64,000 nt of DNA from Pseudomonas saponiphila (lineage in GTDB: Bacteria; Pseudomonadota; Gammaproteobacteria; Pseudomonadales; Pseudomonadaceae), in contig NZ_FNTJ01000002.1 in NCBI RefSeq assembly GCF_900105185.1, forward strand, positions 930,001-994,000, written 5' to 3'. Shown here one piece after another: positions 11,287 through 21,968 of the stretch (positions are counted from its first letter, which is position 1; each line of letters starts with the position of its first letter). Under the pieces are notes generated by a model. That model saw only the letters and a list, made by a program, of their open reading frames with translations, did not search any database and was not told the DNA's origin. A program made the position numbers and the translations under genes.

Positions 11287-12384
11287 ATGGAAAATAATCA
11301 GCCGATTATCATCAAGCGCGTCAAGCGCTTTGCTGGCGGGCATCACGGGGGCGCCTGGAAAATCGCCTTCGCCGACTTCGCCACGGCGATGATGGCGTTC
11401 TTCCTGGTGTTGTGGCTGCTGTCCACCGCGACCCCGGAACAGAAGATCGCCATCGCCGGTTACTTCAAGGACCCGATCGGCTTCTCGGAAAGCGGCACGC
11501 CGTACATCATCGACCTGGGCGGCTCTCCGCAGCTGGCGCCGGAAAACACCCTCAACCCCGAGGTCAAGTCCCAGCCGCAGCCGGACAAGGTCACGGTGGA
11601 TGCCGAGCAAGTGGAAGGCATGGCCGAGCAGGTGGAGCGCGAGCGTCTCGAGCTGTTGCTGCAAGAGCTGCAGAACAAGGTCGAAGAGAATCCCCAGTTG
11701 CAGAAGTTCAAGGACCAGATTCTTTTCGAGATCACTCCGGACGGCTTGCGGATCCAGATCATGGACGCCGAGAACCGGCCGATGTTCGACTCTGGCAGCG
11801 CGCGCCTGAAGCCGTATTTCGAGGACATCCTGCTGGCCATGGCCGACACCATCAAGGCGGTGCCGAACAAGATCAGCATCAGCGGTCACACCGATGCCAC
11901 GCCTTATGCCGGCAGTGGCGAGTTCGGCAACTGGGAACTGTCCGCCAACCGTGCCAACGCTGCGCGTCGGGCATTGGTGGCCGGTGGTTATCCTGATCCG
12001 CAAGTGGCTCGGGTGGTGGGTTTTGCCTCTTCGGCGCTGTTCGATCGCAAGAACCCGCTCAATCCGGTCAACCGGCGGATCGACATTGTGGTACTGACCA
12101 AGAAGGCCCAGCGTGCCATCGAGGGTGAACAGGTCGATCCCCAGGCGCCAACGCCGACTCAAGGCAGCGGGGCTCCCGGAGAAGTACCGGCCGACCCCCA
12201 CGCCTTGCCGCCGGGCAGCGAACCGCTGCCGGCTCACGAGGTGCGCCAGCGTCTGAATATCTTTGAGGACGGAGTGCTGAAGATGGATGAGCAGGGGGCT
12301 GCGGGTCAGGCCCCCGCTGGCAAGCCGGCGGCGCCGGCACCTCAGCCAGCGGCACCCCCGGCTTCATCGGGAAGCGCCAAGTAA
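11287..12384 (+). CDS. motB: Flagellar motor stator protein MotB
   Basis: The 365-residue protein has the N-terminal KRVKRFAGGHHGGAWKIAFADFATAMMAFFLVLWLLS segment, which holds the membrane helix with the proton-binding Asp (IAFADFATAMM). The OmpA-like peptidoglycan-binding domain at about residues 150-270 includes ISGHTDATPY and ANRANAARRAL. A Pro/Ala-rich tail of about 80 residues ends the protein. It is co-transcribed with motA and followed by a terminator. Confidence 0.96.
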   Translation: MENNQPIIIKRVKRFAGGHHGGAWKIAFADFATAMMAFFLVLWLLSTATPEQKIAIAGYFKDPIGFSESGTPYIIDLGGSPQLAPENTLNPEVKSQPQPDKVTVDAEQVEGMAEQVERERLELLLQELQNKVEENPQLQKFKDQILFEITPDGLRIQIMDAENRPMFDSGSARLKPYFEDILLAMADTIKAVPNKISISGHTDATPYAGSGEFGNWELSANRANAARRALVAGGYPDPQVARVVGFASSALFDRKNPLNPVNRRIDIVVLTKKAQRAIEGEQVDPQAPTPTQGSGAPGEVPADPHALPPGSEPLPAHEVRQRLNIFEDGVLKMDEQGAAGQAPAGKPAAPAPQPAAPPASSGSAK

Positions 12385-12388
12385 GTAA

Positions 12389-12422
12389 CGAAAAGGCCGC
12401 GATCTTCGCGGCCTTTTCGTGT
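12389..12422. terminator. Bidirectional terminator between motB and rsgA
   Basis: The stem CGAAAAGGCCGCG / CGCGGCCTTTTCG lies between convergent motB and rsgA. Confidence 0.85.
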
Positions 12423-12436
12423 CTGGAGCAGAGGGT

Positions 12437-13468
12437 TCAGTAGCTGCTGTCGGGCAGGCTGGCGAGAATCGAGCGGTAGCTGTTCATCCGTTGTTGCTGG
12501 ATGCGCCCGTCTTCCAGGGCTTTGAGCAAGGCGCAGCCCGGTTCGCGATCATGCTTGCAATCGCGGAAGCGGCAGGTGCCCAGCAGGTCGTTGAACTCGA
12601 TGAAGCCGGCCTCGACGTCGGCGCGGCTGACATGCCCCAGGCCAAATTCGCGGATACCGGGGGAGTCGATCAGTTCGCCGCCGCCGGGGAAGTGGAACAG
12701 GCGCGCGGTGGTGGTGGTATGGGTGCCCTGTCCGGAAAACTCCGACAGCGGCCCGACCCGGGTTTCGACTTCCGGCAGCAGGCTGTTGACCAGGGAGGAC
12801 TTGCCCACCCCTGACTGGCCTACGAATACACTGATGCGGCCGTCCAGCAAGGCCTGCAGTTGCTCCATGCCGTCGCCGTGGTGCGCCGAAACTTCCAGCA
12901 GCGGGTAGCCCAACTGGCGATAGACCGCCAGCAAGGCATTGAGTGCCGGGGCGTTCTGCTCGTCGATCAGGTCGGCCTTGTTCAGGAGCAGCAACGGGCG
13001 GATGCCGGCGTGCTCGGCGGCCACCAGGTAGCGATCGATGAGGTTGGCGTGGGGTTCGGGCATGGGCGCGAACACGATCACGATCATGTCGACGTTGGCG
13101 GCTACCGGTTTGAGCTGGCCGCGGCTGTCCGGGCGGCACAGCTCGGTGCTGCGCGGCAGTTGCGCGACGATCACGCCGATCCCTTGATTGCCGGCGCGCC
13201 AGACTACCTGGTCACCGGTTACCAATGCCGGCAGGTTGGCCCGCAGATAGCAGCGGAACACCTGGCCGGCCAGCTCGCCTTCGCGCGCCTCGACCTCAAC
13301 CTGTACGCCGAAGTGGGCGATGACCAGGCCGGTCTGTTCCGGGCCCAGGTCGCCACCTTCGAGCGCCTCAACGGCAGAGGACTCGCGTTTGGCGGCGCGG
13401 GCAGCGCGCTCACCCTGAATCTTTTCGATGCGCCAGTTTTGGCGACGATTGAGCTGGCGTTTGGCCAT
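12437..13468 (-). CDS. rsgA: Ribosome small-subunit-dependent GTPase RsgA
   Basis: RsgA is a late 30S-assembly factor. The 343-residue protein has a basic N-terminus, an OB-fold, and a circularly permuted GTPase domain in which the NKAD motif ([10 protein letters not shown]) precedes the Walker A motif [12 protein letters not shown], followed by [10 protein letters not shown]. The C-terminal zinc-binding region has the family cysteines and histidine ([17 protein letters not shown]). It is divergent from orn, the usual arrangement in gammaproteobacteria. Confidence 0.96.
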   Translation of the reverse strand: MAKRQLNRRQNWRIEKIQGERAARAAKRESSAVEALEGGDLGPEQTGLVIAHFGVQVEVEAREGELAGQVFRCYLRANLPALVTGDQVVWRAGNQGIGVIVAQLPRSTELCRPDSRGQLKPVAANVDMIVIVFAPMPEPHANLIDRYLVAAEHAGIRPLLLLNKADLIDEQNAPALNALLAVYRQLGYPLLEVSAHHGDGMEQLQALLDGRISVFVGQSGVGKSSLVNSLLPEVETRVGPLSEFSGQGTHTTTTARLFHFPGGGELIDSPGIREFGLGHVSRADVEAGFIEFNDLLGTCRFRDCKHDREPGCALLKALEDGRIQQQRMNSYRSILASLPDSSY

Positions 13469-13576
13469 TGGTGTTCCGTGTCGATAATTACGGCGGTTGG
13501 GTAAAGCGGCGGCGAGTTTAGCACGCCGGGCGGGTCCTCTAGGCTAAACTGCGCAACTACGCCGAGGAGCCCTCCC

Positions 13577-14119
13577 ATGCAAAACCCGCAGAACCTGATT
13601 TGGATCGATCTGGAAATGACCGGTCTGAACCCCGACACCGACGTCATCATCGAAATGGCGACCATTGTCACCGACAGCAACCTCAACACCTTGGCTGAAG
13701 GGCCAGTCATTGCCATTCACCAGAGCGACGAGATTCTCGCCGGCATGGATGAATGGAACACCCGCCAGCACGGTGGTTCCGGCCTGACCCAACGCGTGCG
13801 CGAAAGCCGCATCAGCATGGCCGAAGCCGAGGCCCAGACCATCGCCTTCCTCGAACAGTGGGTGCCCAAGGGCAAGTCGCCGATCTGTGGCAACAGCATC
13901 TGCCAGGATCGACGCTTTCTGTATCGCCACATGAAAACCCTGGAAAGCTATTTCCACTACCGCAACCTGGATGTCTCGACCCTGAAAGAGCTGGCCGCGC
14001 GCTGGGCTCCGGACGTGCGCGACAGCTTCAAGAAAGGCAGCACCCACCTGGCCCTGGACGACATCCGCGAGTCCATCGCCGAGCTTCAGCACTACCGCAA
14101 GCACTTCATCAAGTTCTGA
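13577..14119 (+). CDS. orn: Oligoribonuclease
   Basis: Orn is a DEDDh 3'-5' exonuclease that finishes RNA decay and, in Pseudomonas, clears pGpG, so it shapes c-di-GMP signalling. The 180-residue protein shows the first DEDD motif ([14 protein letters not shown]), [11 protein letters not shown] and the late [11 protein letters not shown] motif. A GAGGAG ribosome site precedes the ATG. Confidence 0.97.
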   Translation: MQNPQNLIWIDLEMTGLNPDTDVIIEMATIVTDSNLNTLAEGPVIAIHQSDEILAGMDEWNTRQHGGSGLTQRVRESRISMAEAEAQTIAFLEQWVPKGKSPICGNSICQDRRFLYRHMKTLESYFHYRNLDVSTLKELAARWAPDVRDSFKKGSTHLALDDIRESIAELQHYRKHFIKF

Positions 14120-14120
14120 G

Positions 14121-14146
14121 CGGCAGGAGTCGGCTTGCCGGCAAAC
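14121..14146. repeat. Degenerate single REP
   Basis: GCAGGAGTCGGCTTGCCGGC resembles one arm of the REP family seen elsewhere in the window. It lies directly after orn and may help end its transcript. Confidence 0.45.
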
Positions 14147-14239
14147 GGGCGCGCGATGCCATGCGACGCCCGCCCCCGCCCTCTTTTGGTGCTCGCTTCA
14201 ACTGAGTAGACTGCGCGCCTTCTTGTAAGGACCGCCATC

Positions 14240-14851
14240 ATGCTGTTGATGCTTTATCTGATCGCCATTACCGCCGAAGCCATGACCGGTGCCCTGTCTG
14301 CCGGCCGCCGTGGCATGGACTGGTTCGGCGTAGTGCTGATCGCTTGTGTCACCGCGCTGGGTGGTGGTTCGGTGCGCGACGTGTTGCTCGGCCATTACCC
14401 GCTGACCTGGGTCAAGCACCCGGAGTACCTGGTGCTGACCTCGGTGGCGGCCTTGGTGACGATCTTTATCGCGCCCTTGATGCGTCACCTGCGTTCGCTG
14501 TTCCTGGTGCTCGACGCCGTGGGCCTGGTGGCCTTTACCCTGATCGGCTGCATGACCGCCCTGGAAATGGGCCACGGCATGCTGGTAGCCGCGGTCAGTG
14601 GGGTGATCACCGGGGTCTTTGGCGGCATCCTCCGGGATATCTTCTGCAATGACATTCCGCTGATTTTCCGCCGTGAGTTGTATGCCAGCGTGTCTTTCGC
14701 CGCGGCCTGGTGCTACATGCTGTGCATCTATCTGCAGTTGCCCAGCGAGCAGTCGATCCTGATCACCCTGTTCGGCGGCTTTCTATTGCGTCTGCTGGCG
14801 ATCCGCTTTCACTGGGAGATGCCCAAGTTCGTCTACAACGACGAACACTGA
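14240..14851 (+). CDS. Trimeric intracellular cation (TRIC) channel family protein, YicG type
   Basis: The 203-residue integral membrane protein has about seven hydrophobic segments in two repeats. Each repeat carries the glycine motif of the bacterial TRIC/UPF0126 family: GGGSVRDVLLG near residue 49 and GGILRDIFCND near residue 132. Prokaryotic TRIC proteins form cation channels as trimers; the physiological role here is unknown. Its 3' end overlaps the 3' end of the convergent queG by 19 bp. Confidence 0.85.
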   Translation: MLLMLYLIAITAEAMTGALSAGRRGMDWFGVVLIACVTALGGGSVRDVLLGHYPLTWVKHPEYLVLTSVAALVTIFIAPLMRHLRSLFLVLDAVGLVAFTLIGCMTALEMGHGMLVAAVSGVITGVFGGILRDIFCNDIPLIFRRELYASVSFAAAWCYMLCIYLQLPSEQSILITLFGGFLLRLLAIRFHWEMPKFVYNDEH

Positions 14852-15912
14852 CGGTTGGCGTGCTGCGCCAGGGCCCACTGCACGTGTTCACGCACCAGCT
14901 CCGAGGGGTAGTCCTGGCGGGCCTTGAGGGCTTCCAGCACGGGAATGCTCGACGGCGCGTTGCCCAGGCCCACGGCCAGGTTGCGTAGCCAGCGCTCGTA
15001 ACCGGCGCGGCGCAGGGGCGAGCCCTCGGTGCTGCTGAGGAACTTGTCCTCGTCCCACATGAACAGCTCCGCCAGTTCGGCATTGTCCAGGTTATGCCGG
15101 GGCTTGAAGTCGCTCTCTGCCGAGGGCCGGGCGAAGCGGTTCCAGGGACAGACGATCTGGCAATCGTCACAGCCGAAGACCCGGTTGCCGATCAGTGGGC
15201 GCAGCTCTTCGGGGATGGCGTTTTTCAGTTCGATGGTCAGGTAGGAAATGCAGCGTCGCGCATCCAGCACGTAGGGGCCGACGAATGCGTTGGTCGGGCA
15301 GATGTCCAGGCAGGCGGTGCAACGCCCGCAGTGTTCGCTGGCGTGGGGCTCGTCCACCGGTAGCGGCAGGTCGACGAACAGTTCGCTGAGGAAGAAGTAG
15401 CTGCCGGCCTTGCGATTGAGCACCAGGGTGTTCTTGCCGATCCAGCCGAGCCCGGCCTGTTCGGCGATGGCTTTTTCCAGGACCGGCGCGCTGTCGACGA
15501 AGGCGCGATAGCCGAATGGACCTATGGCTTGCTGGATGCGCTCGGCCAACTGCTGCACGCGCTTGCGGATCAGCTTGTGGTAGTCGCGGCCCAGGGCGTA
15601 GCGCGAAACATAGGCCTTGGAGGGCTGGGCCAGGCGCTGGGCCATCTGGGTGTCGCCGGGCAGGTAGTCCATGCGCAGCGAAACCACGCGCAGTGTGCCG
15701 GGCACCAGTTGCTCGGGATGGGAGCGCTTGCTGCCATGGGCGCCCATGTAATCCATCTCGCCGTGGTAGCCGGCGGCGAGCCAGCGCTCCAGGTGCTGCT
15801 CATGCTCAGCCAGGTCCAGGCCGCTGATGCCGACTTGCTGAAAGCCCAGTTCGCGGCCCCAGTCCTTGATCGATTGGGCGAGAGCGGGAAGATCCTGGGT
15901 AATAGCGGGCAT
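14833..15912 (-). CDS. queG: Epoxyqueuosine reductase
   Basis: QueG makes the last step of queuosine tRNA modification, reducing epoxyqueuosine with a cobalamin cofactor and two [4Fe-4S] clusters. The 359-residue protein shows the ferredoxin-like cysteine motifs CGRCTACLDICP near residue 188 and CDDCQIVCPWN near residue 246. ATG 15912 (MPAITQDLPALAQSIKDWG) is the natural start; longer versions run into the divergent nnrD gene. It is 63 bp from nnrD, so a short divergent promoter region is shared. Confidence 0.93.
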   Translation of the reverse strand: MPAITQDLPALAQSIKDWGRELGFQQVGISGLDLAEHEQHLERWLAAGYHGEMDYMGAHGSKRSHPEQLVPGTLRVVSLRMDYLPGDTQMAQRLAQPSKAYVSRYALGRDYHKLIRKRVQQLAERIQQAIGPFGYRAFVDSAPVLEKAIAEQAGLGWIGKNTLVLNRKAGSYFFLSELFVDLPLPVDEPHASEHCGRCTACLDICPTNAFVGPYVLDARRCISYLTIELKNAIPEELRPLIGNRVFGCDDCQIVCPWNRFARPSAESDFKPRHNLDNAELAELFMWDEDKFLSSTEGSPLRRAGYERWLRNLAVGLGNAPSSIPVLEALKARQDYPSELVREHVQWALAQHANRQCSSL

Positions 15913-15975
15913 GAGGCGAGAGAAACCGGGGCTGAGGTGCGTATAATTCTGCCAGACATCGGAGCCCTGAGACGC

Positions 15976-16836
15976 ATGCCGCAGACAAAACACCCATTTC
16001 CTGAGGTTCAATTGCTGACTGGCGGTCATTTGCCGTGCTTGAAGGGCCGGCCTGTGGATGCCCATAAGGGTCAGTTCGGCCATCTGTTGCTGATCGGCGG
16101 CGATCGCGGCTTTGCCGGCGCCGCGCTGTTGAGCGCGGAAAGTGCCTTGCGCAGTGGCGCGGGAATGGTTTCCCTGGCGACCCGCAGCGAACACGTGGCG
16201 GCTGCACTGGCGCGGCTGCCGGAAGTCATGACCCAAGGCACTGATTCGGCCAACCAACTGATGGGGCTGCTGGCCAAGGCGTCGGTGTTGGTGATTGGCC
16301 CAGGCTTGGGGCAGGGGGCGTGGGGACGCAGTCTGTTATCCGCAGCGGCCAATGCACCCTTGCCGCAAGTCTGGGATGCCGATGCGCTGAACCTGTTGGC
16401 GCAGGGCAAGCTGCACCTGCCCACTGGCAGTGTGATCACGCCCCATCCTGGAGAGGCGGCCCGTCTGCTGGGCCTGACCTGCGCGGCGGTTCAGGCCGAT
16501 CGGCCGGCGGCGGCCCGGGCCTTGAGTGCAAAATATGCGGCGGTTGCGGTGCTCAAGGGCGCCGGCAGCCTGATCGCCAGTCCCGATGGGCAACTGGCGC
16601 GCTGTGATGCCGGGCACCCGGCAATGGCGACTGCGGGGCTGGGGGATGTGCTCGCGGGGCTGATTGGTGCGTTGCTGGCGCAGGGGTTGCCGGCGTTCGA
16701 TGCGGCTTGCCTGGGTGTCTGGCTGCATGCCTGCGCCGGTGAGCGACAAGGCAAATTGGGCCGCGGGCTGGCGGCCAGTGATCTTATTCCAGCCATTCGT
16801 CAGTTGTTGGAGGAGCAATCACCGTGTCTGAGTTAA
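15976..16836 (+). CDS. nnrD: ADP-dependent NAD(P)H-hydrate dehydratase
   Basis: The enzyme repairs hydrated NAD(P)H. The 286-residue protein is a ribokinase-like fold: GQFGHLLLIGGDRGFAGAALL near the N-terminus, a DADALNLL motif, TPHPGEAARLLG, and GLGDVLAGLIGALLAQG with the catalytic Asp near the C-terminus. The epimerase half found in the fused E. coli Nnr is absent, so this is the stand-alone dehydratase. Its 3' end overlaps tsaE by 13 bp, indicating translational coupling. Confidence 0.9.
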   Translation: MPQTKHPFPEVQLLTGGHLPCLKGRPVDAHKGQFGHLLLIGGDRGFAGAALLSAESALRSGAGMVSLATRSEHVAAALARLPEVMTQGTDSANQLMGLLAKASVLVIGPGLGQGAWGRSLLSAAANAPLPQVWDADALNLLAQGKLHLPTGSVITPHPGEAARLLGLTCAAVQADRPAAARALSAKYAAVAVLKGAGSLIASPDGQLARCDAGHPAMATAGLGDVLAGLIGALLAQGLPAFDAACLGVWLHACAGERQGKLGRGLAASDLIPAIRQLLEEQSPCLS

Positions 16837-17294
16837 CCCTTTATCTGGCCGACGAGCAGGCCATGGTGGAATTTGGTGCACGCATTGCTCACGTCACCCA
16901 GGGGGTAGGGGTGATTTTTCTCGAGGGCGACCTGGGGGCGGGTAAAACCACCTTGTCCCGAGGGATCATCCGCGGGCTGGGGCATGCAGGGGCGGTGAAG
17001 AGCCCGACCTTCACCCTGGTGGAGCCCTACGAGATAGGCGCGGTGAGGGCCTTTCACTTCGATCTGTATCGTTTGGTGGACCCGGAGGAGCTGGAGTTTC
17101 TGGGCATTCGCGACTACTTCGAAGGCGATGCGCTGTGCCTCTTGGAGTGGCCCCAGAAGGGTGCAGGCTTTTTGCCAAAGCCTGACCTGACCATTACCAT
17201 TACCCCGCATAACAATGGGCGTTCTGTGCATCTGTTGTCTCAAGGCTCGCGAGGCGAGTCCTGGTGTGCCGCTTTGGCGTTGGAATTCAAATAA
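16824..17294 (+). CDS. tsaE: tRNA threonylcarbamoyladenosine biosynthesis ATPase TsaE
   Basis: TsaE is the ATPase that drives turnover of the TsaBD complex in t6A37 tRNA modification. The 156-residue protein has the P-loop GDLGAGKTTLSRG near residue 35 and the family motif FTLVEPYE followed by FHFDLYRL. Translation starts at GTG 16824 inside the end of nnrD. The order nnrD-tsaE-amiB-mutL-miaA-hfq is the standard gammaproteobacterial cluster. Confidence 0.95.
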   Translation: MSELTLYLADEQAMVEFGARIAHVTQGVGVIFLEGDLGAGKTTLSRGIIRGLGHAGAVKSPTFTLVEPYEIGAVRAFHFDLYRLVDPEELEFLGIRDYFEGDALCLLEWPQKGAGFLPKPDLTITITPHNNGRSVHLLSQGSRGESWCAALALEFK

Positions 17295-17309
17295 TTGATG
17301 GGGTTAGGT

Positions 17310-18725
17310 ATGCGCATTCGCGCGTTGGTTGCTGTCGTAGGACTGTTGCTTACGGCATTGGCCGTCGATGCTGTGGCCGCGACACAGGTTCGCAGCGTCC
17401 GCTTGTGGCGGGCCCCGGACAACACGCGACTGGTTTTCGACCTGTCCGGTCCGGTTCAGCACAGCGTCTTTACCCTGACGGCCCCGGATCGTCTGGTAAT
17501 TGATATCAATGGTGCGACCCTCGGCGGCCCGCTGAACGTCGCCACGGCCAACACTCCTATTACTGCCATGCGTTCGGCGCAGCGCACCCCCAGCGATTTG
17601 CGGGTGGTCATCGACCTGAAAAAGGCCGTCACGCCGAAAAGCTTCACCCTGGCGCCCAACGCGCAGTACGGCAATCGCCTGGTAGTCGACCTGTTCGACA
17701 ACCCATCCGACGCGGCGGCGCCTGCGGCTCCGCCACCGACAGTGACGACTGTTCCCGCCGTGCCTGTCACGCCTGCCGAGCCGGCAATCAAGCTGCCTCC
17801 GGCGCCAGCTGGCAAGCGCGACATCATTGTGGTGATCGATGCCGGCCACGGCGGTGAAGACCCGGGTGCGTCCGGCTCTCGTGGCCAGCACGAGAAGGAT
17901 GTGGTGCTGGCCATCGCCCGCGAGTTGCAGCGTCAGATCAATGGCCTCAAGGGTTTCCGCGCCGAGCTGACCCGGACTGGCGACTATTTCATCCCGTTGC
18001 GTGGTCGTACCGAGATCGCGCGGAAGAAGGGCGCTGACCTGTTCGTCTCGATTCATGCTGACGCCGCGCCTTCGGCTGCTGCCTTTGGTGCTTCTGTGTT
18101 CGCTTTGTCCGAACGCGGCGCCACTTCGGAAACCGCCCGCTGGCTGGCGGACAGTGAAAACCGTTCCGACCTGATCGGCGGGGCTGGCAACGTCAGCCTC
18201 GATGACAAGGACCGCATGCTGGCCGGGGTGCTGCTCGACCTGTCGATGACCGCGTCGCTGACTTCGAGTCTGAATGTCGGGCAGAAAGTCCTGAACAACA
18301 TTGGCCGGGTTACGCCGTTGCACAAGCAGCGGGTGGAGCAGGCGGGGTTCATGGTGCTCAAGTCACCGGATATTCCATCGATCCTGGTGGAAACCGGCTT
18401 TATCTCCAACTCCAACGAAGCTTCGAAGCTGGCCACCGCCAGCCATCAGCAGGCCTTGGCACGCTCCATCAGCAGCGGCGTGCGGCAGTTCTTCCAGCAG
18501 AATCCGCCACCGGGCACTTACATTGCCTGGCTGCGGGACTCCGGCAAGATCGCCCAGGGGCCTCGTGATCACCGGGTCAGCCCGGGAGAAACCCTGGCCA
18601 TGATCGCCGTGCGCTATCAGGTGTCGGCGGCCACCCTGCGCAGTGCCAACAATCTGAAAAGCGATGAGTTGAAAGTGGGGCAGGTCTTGACCATCCCCGG
18701 TACAGAATTGGCGGCCAAGGAATGA
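17310..18725 (+). CDS. amiB: N-acetylmuramoyl-L-alanine amidase with AMIN and LysM domains
   Basis: This exported zinc amidase cleaves septal peptidoglycan during cell separation. A signal peptide (about residues 1-25) is followed by an AMIN domain (about 26-130) and a Pro/Ala/Val-rich linker. The Amidase_3 domain (about 170-400) has [22 protein letters not shown] and [10 protein letters not shown], and a LysM domain ends the protein ([19 protein letters not shown]). I chose ATG 17310, which begins the signal peptide ([14 protein letters not shown]). An ATG 12 bp upstream is possible. Confidence 0.95.
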   Translation: MRIRALVAVVGLLLTALAVDAVAATQVRSVRLWRAPDNTRLVFDLSGPVQHSVFTLTAPDRLVIDINGATLGGPLNVATANTPITAMRSAQRTPSDLRVVIDLKKAVTPKSFTLAPNAQYGNRLVVDLFDNPSDAAAPAAPPPTVTTVPAVPVTPAEPAIKLPPAPAGKRDIIVVIDAGHGGEDPGASGSRGQHEKDVVLAIARELQRQINGLKGFRAELTRTGDYFIPLRGRTEIARKKGADLFVSIHADAAPSAAAFGASVFALSERGATSETARWLADSENRSDLIGGAGNVSLDDKDRMLAGVLLDLSMTASLTSSLNVGQKVLNNIGRVTPLHKQRVEQAGFMVLKSPDIPSILVETGFISNSNEASKLATASHQQALARSISSGVRQFFQQNPPPGTYIAWLRDSGKIAQGPRDHRVSPGETLAMIAVRYQVSAATLRSANNLKSDELKVGQVLTIPGTELAAKE

Positions 18726-20632
18726 ATGATTCGGTAATCAGCGGCGCGCGAATCGAGCTGCTCAGCCCGCGGCTGGCCAACCAGATTGCTGCAGGCGAGG
18801 TTGTCGAGCGTCCTGCCTCGGTGATCAAGGAACTCTTGGAAAACAGCCTGGACTCCGGTGCCAAGCGTATCGATGTGGATGTCGAGCAGGCTGGGGTCAA
18901 GCTGTTGCGGGTCCGCGACGACGGTAGCGGCATCTCTTCCGACGATTTGCCGTTGGCTCTGGCGCGGCACGCCACCAGCAAGATCCGCGACCTGGAAGAC
19001 CTGGAGCGGGTGATGAGCCTGGGGTTCCGGGGTGAGGCCCTGGCCTCCATCAGTTCCGTGGCGCGCCTGACCCTGACGTCGCGGACCCGGGATGCCGAGC
19101 AGGCGTGGCAAGTGGAAACCGAAGGCCGGGACATGGCGCCGCGAGTTCAGCCGGCGGCCCATCCGGTGGGTACTTCGGTGGAAGTGCGCGACCTGTTCTT
19201 CAATACACCGGCCCGGCGCAAGTTCCTCAAGGCCGAAAAAACCGAGTTCGATCACCTGCAGGAAGTGATCAAGCGTCTGGCCCTGGCGCGCTTCGATGTG
19301 GCTTTCCACTTGCGCCACAACGGTAAGAGCATCCTCAGCCTGCACGAAGCCAAGGACGACGCGGCCCGCGCCCGGCGTGTGGCGGCGGTTTGCGGTTCGG
19401 GCTTCCTGGAGCAGGCGCTGCCCATCGAGGTTGAACGCAATGGCCTGCATCTATGGGGCTGGGTAGGGTTGCCGACGTTCTCCCGCAGTCAGGCGGACTT
19501 GCAGTATTTCTACGTCAACGGTCGTGCGGTGCGCGACAAACTGGTGGCCCACGCGGTGCGCCAAGCCTACCGCGATGTGCTGTTCAACGGCCGGCATCCG
19601 ACGTTTGTGCTGTTTTTCGAGGTCGATCCGTCGGTGGTCGATGTCAACGTGCACCCGACCAAGCACGAAGTGCGCTTTCGTGATGGGCGCATGGTGCATG
19701 ACTTCCTCTACGGCACTTTGCACCGGGCCCTTGGCGATGTACGCCCTGAAGATCAGTTGGCGGCACCGGCAGCGGTGGCCGGTATCGTCCGGCCGACAGG
19801 CCTTGAGGCCGGTGAGTTCGGGCCTCAGGGCGAAATGCGTCTGGCCGCGAACCTCGCTCTGGAGCCGCAGCAATCCCAGCCCGGCCTCAGCGCGCCGGGC
19901 ACGGGGGCCGGCAGCGGCTATCAGTATCAGTACACCCCGCGTCCCCAGCCGGTATTGCCGGCGGCGGAAGCCCAGGGCGTCTATCGCGAATTCTTTGCCC
20001 CGCTGCCCGGTACGTCGGCCACCACCCTGCCGGAAGGGCAGGAGGACATTCCGCCTCTGGGCTACGCCCTGGCCCAGCTCAAGGGCATCTATATTCTTGC
20101 GGAGAATGCACTGGGCCTGGTGTTGGTGGATATGCACGCCGCCCATGAGCGGATCATGTACGAGCGCTTGAAAGTGGCCATGGCCAGCGAAGGCCTGAGT
20201 GGCCAGCCGCTGTTGGTGCCGGAGTCGATTGCTGTCAGCCAGCGTGAAGCCGATTGCGCGGAAGAACATGCCGCCTGGTTCCAGCGACTGGGCTTCGAGC
20301 TGCAGCGTCTGGGGCCTGAGTCCCTGGCCATTCGGCAGATCCCGGCATTGTTGAAGCAGGCGGAAGCCAATCGCCTGGTGCACGACGTGCTGGCGGACCT
20401 GATGGAATACGGCACCAGCGACCGGATCCAGGCCCATCTCAATGAGCTGCTCGGCACCATGGCCTGCCATGGCGCGATCCGTGCCAATCGGCGTCTGGCC
20501 GTGGCGGAGATGAACGGCTTGCTGCGGGATATGGAAAATACCGAGCGCAGTGGTCAGTGCAATCATGGTCGACCGACCTGGACTCAATTGGGTCTGGACG
20601 ATTTGGACAAACTCTTTCTGCGCGGCCGTTGA
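18722..20632 (+). CDS. mutL: DNA mismatch repair protein MutL
   Basis: The 636-residue protein has the N-terminal GHKL ATPase domain ([41 protein letters not shown]), a variable Pro/Gln-rich linker (about 350-430) and a C-terminal dimerisation domain. The latter contains [12 protein letters not shown] near residue 465. This matches the metal-binding endonuclease motif DQHA(X)2E(X)4E apart from Met in place of Gln, as expected for bacteria that lack MutH. It overlaps amiB and miaA by the ATGA/TGATG type and is translationally coupled to both. Confidence 0.97.
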   Translation: MNDSVISGARIELLSPRLANQIAAGEVVERPASVIKELLENSLDSGAKRIDVDVEQAGVKLLRVRDDGSGISSDDLPLALARHATSKIRDLEDLERVMSLGFRGEALASISSVARLTLTSRTRDAEQAWQVETEGRDMAPRVQPAAHPVGTSVEVRDLFFNTPARRKFLKAEKTEFDHLQEVIKRLALARFDVAFHLRHNGKSILSLHEAKDDAARARRVAAVCGSGFLEQALPIEVERNGLHLWGWVGLPTFSRSQADLQYFYVNGRAVRDKLVAHAVRQAYRDVLFNGRHPTFVLFFEVDPSVVDVNVHPTKHEVRFRDGRMVHDFLYGTLHRALGDVRPEDQLAAPAAVAGIVRPTGLEAGEFGPQGEMRLAANLALEPQQSQPGLSAPGTGAGSGYQYQYTPRPQPVLPAAEAQGVYREFFAPLPGTSATTLPEGQEDIPPLGYALAQLKGIYILAENALGLVLVDMHAAHERIMYERLKVAMASEGLSGQPLLVPESIAVSQREADCAEEHAAWFQRLGFELQRLGPESLAIRQIPALLKQAEANRLVHDVLADLMEYGTSDRIQAHLNELLGTMACHGAIRANRRLAVAEMNGLLRDMENTERSGQCNHGRPTWTQLGLDDLDKLFLRGR

Positions 20633-21603
20633 TGACTCAGCTTCCTCCAGCGATTTTCCTCATGGGCCCGACCGCTGCGGGCAAGACCGACTTGGCCATC
20701 GAGCTGAGCAAGGTGCTGCCTTGCGAGTTGATCAGTGTCGACTCGGCGCTGGTCTATCGCGGCATGGACATCGGCACCGCCAAGCCTTCCAGGGAATTGC
20801 TGGCGCAATATCCCCATCGTCTGATCGACATTCTCGATCCCGCAGAAAGCTATTCAGCGGCGGACTTTCGTACCGATGCCCTGGCGGCGATGGCCGATAT
20901 CACCGCGCGGGGCAAGATTCCGCTGCTGGTGGGTGGCACCATGCTGTACTACAAGGCGCTGCTGGAAGGCCTGGCGGACATGCCGCCGGCGGACTTGCAG
21001 GTACGTGCCGAGCTTGAAGAAGAGGCCCAGCGCCTGGGGTGGCAGGCATTGCATGATCAGTTGGCTGCGGTGGATCCGGAGTCGGCCGCGAGGATCCATC
21101 CGAATGATCCCCAGCGTCTGACTCGGGCACTGGAAGTCTATCGGGTCAGTGGGCTGACGATGACCGCTCATCGTCAGCGTCAATTGGCGCAAAGTACTGA
21201 AGCAGGCGCATCGGGAGGCGGTCAATTGCCCTATACTGTCGCCAATCTGGCCATCGCTCCGGCGAATCGTCAGGTACTGCACCAGCGTATTGCACAAAGA
21301 TTCACACAAATGTTGGAACAGGGATTCATTGATGAGGTCGTAGCTCTGCGCTCCAGAAGTGACCTGCACGCCGGGTTACCGTCTATACGTGCTGTGGGCT
21401 ACCGCCAAGTCTGGGATTACCTGGATGGCAAACTGACGTCAGCCGAAATGCAGGAGCGGGGCATCATTGCCACGCGCCAATTGGCGAAGCGGCAGTTCAC
21501 CTGGTTACGCAGTTGGGCTGACCTGCAATGGTTGGACAGTCTGGATTGCGACAATCTGCCACGCGCCTTGAAATACTTAGGGACGATCTCCATATTGAGC
21601 TGA
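20632..21603 (+). CDS. miaA: tRNA dimethylallyltransferase MiaA
   Basis: MiaA adds a dimethylallyl group to A37 of tRNAs that read UNN codons. The 323-residue protein has the P-loop [14 protein letters not shown] at residues about 12-25, the [17 protein letters not shown] motif, and [12 protein letters not shown] near the C-terminus. ATG 20632 overlaps the mutL stop; the longer upstream extension lies inside mutL. Confidence 0.96.
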   Translation: MTQLPPAIFLMGPTAAGKTDLAIELSKVLPCELISVDSALVYRGMDIGTAKPSRELLAQYPHRLIDILDPAESYSAADFRTDALAAMADITARGKIPLLVGGTMLYYKALLEGLADMPPADLQVRAELEEEAQRLGWQALHDQLAAVDPESAARIHPNDPQRLTRALEVYRVSGLTMTAHRQRQLAQSTEAGASGGGQLPYTVANLAIAPANRQVLHQRIAQRFTQMLEQGFIDEVVALRSRSDLHAGLPSIRAVGYRQVWDYLDGKLTSAEMQERGIIATRQLAKRQFTWLRSWADLQWLDSLDCDNLPRALKYLGTISILS

Positions 21604-21695
21604 GTCCTTGCAATTGCCGTCTATCCTTGGGGGTGTGACGGTTTTAGCTATCTGTTTTCCGATTTTTATTATTGATCCTTAAAGGAGTGCGGCAC

Positions 21696-21956
21696 ATGTC
21701 AAAAGGGCATTCGCTACAAGACCCTTACTTGAATACATTGCGTAAAGAGAAAGTTGGGGTATCCATCTATCTGGTTAACGGAATCAAACTGCAAGGCACG
21801 ATCGAGTCCTTTGACCAGTTCGTCATCCTGCTGAAAAACACCGTCAGCCAAATGGTTTACAAGCACGCTATCTCTACAGTGGTTCCGGTTCGCCCAATTC
21901 GTCTGCCTAGCGCATCCGAATCCGAACAGGGTGACGCTGAGCCAGGTAACGCCTGA
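21696..21956 (+). CDS. hfq: RNA chaperone Hfq
   Basis: The 86-residue protein matches Hfq: [41 protein letters not shown] holds the Sm1 motif and [17 protein letters not shown] the Sm2 motif with the YKHA signature that binds uridines on the proximal face. In Pseudomonas it works with Crc in catabolite repression. The start follows an AAGGAG ribosome site. The 92-bp gap from miaA may contain its own promoter, but I see no strong match. Confidence 0.98.
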   Translation: MSKGHSLQDPYLNTLRKEKVGVSIYLVNGIKLQGTIESFDQFVILLKNTVSQMVYKHAISTVVPVRPIRLPSASESEQGDAEPGNA

Positions 21957-21968
21957 TAGGAGTCTCCT

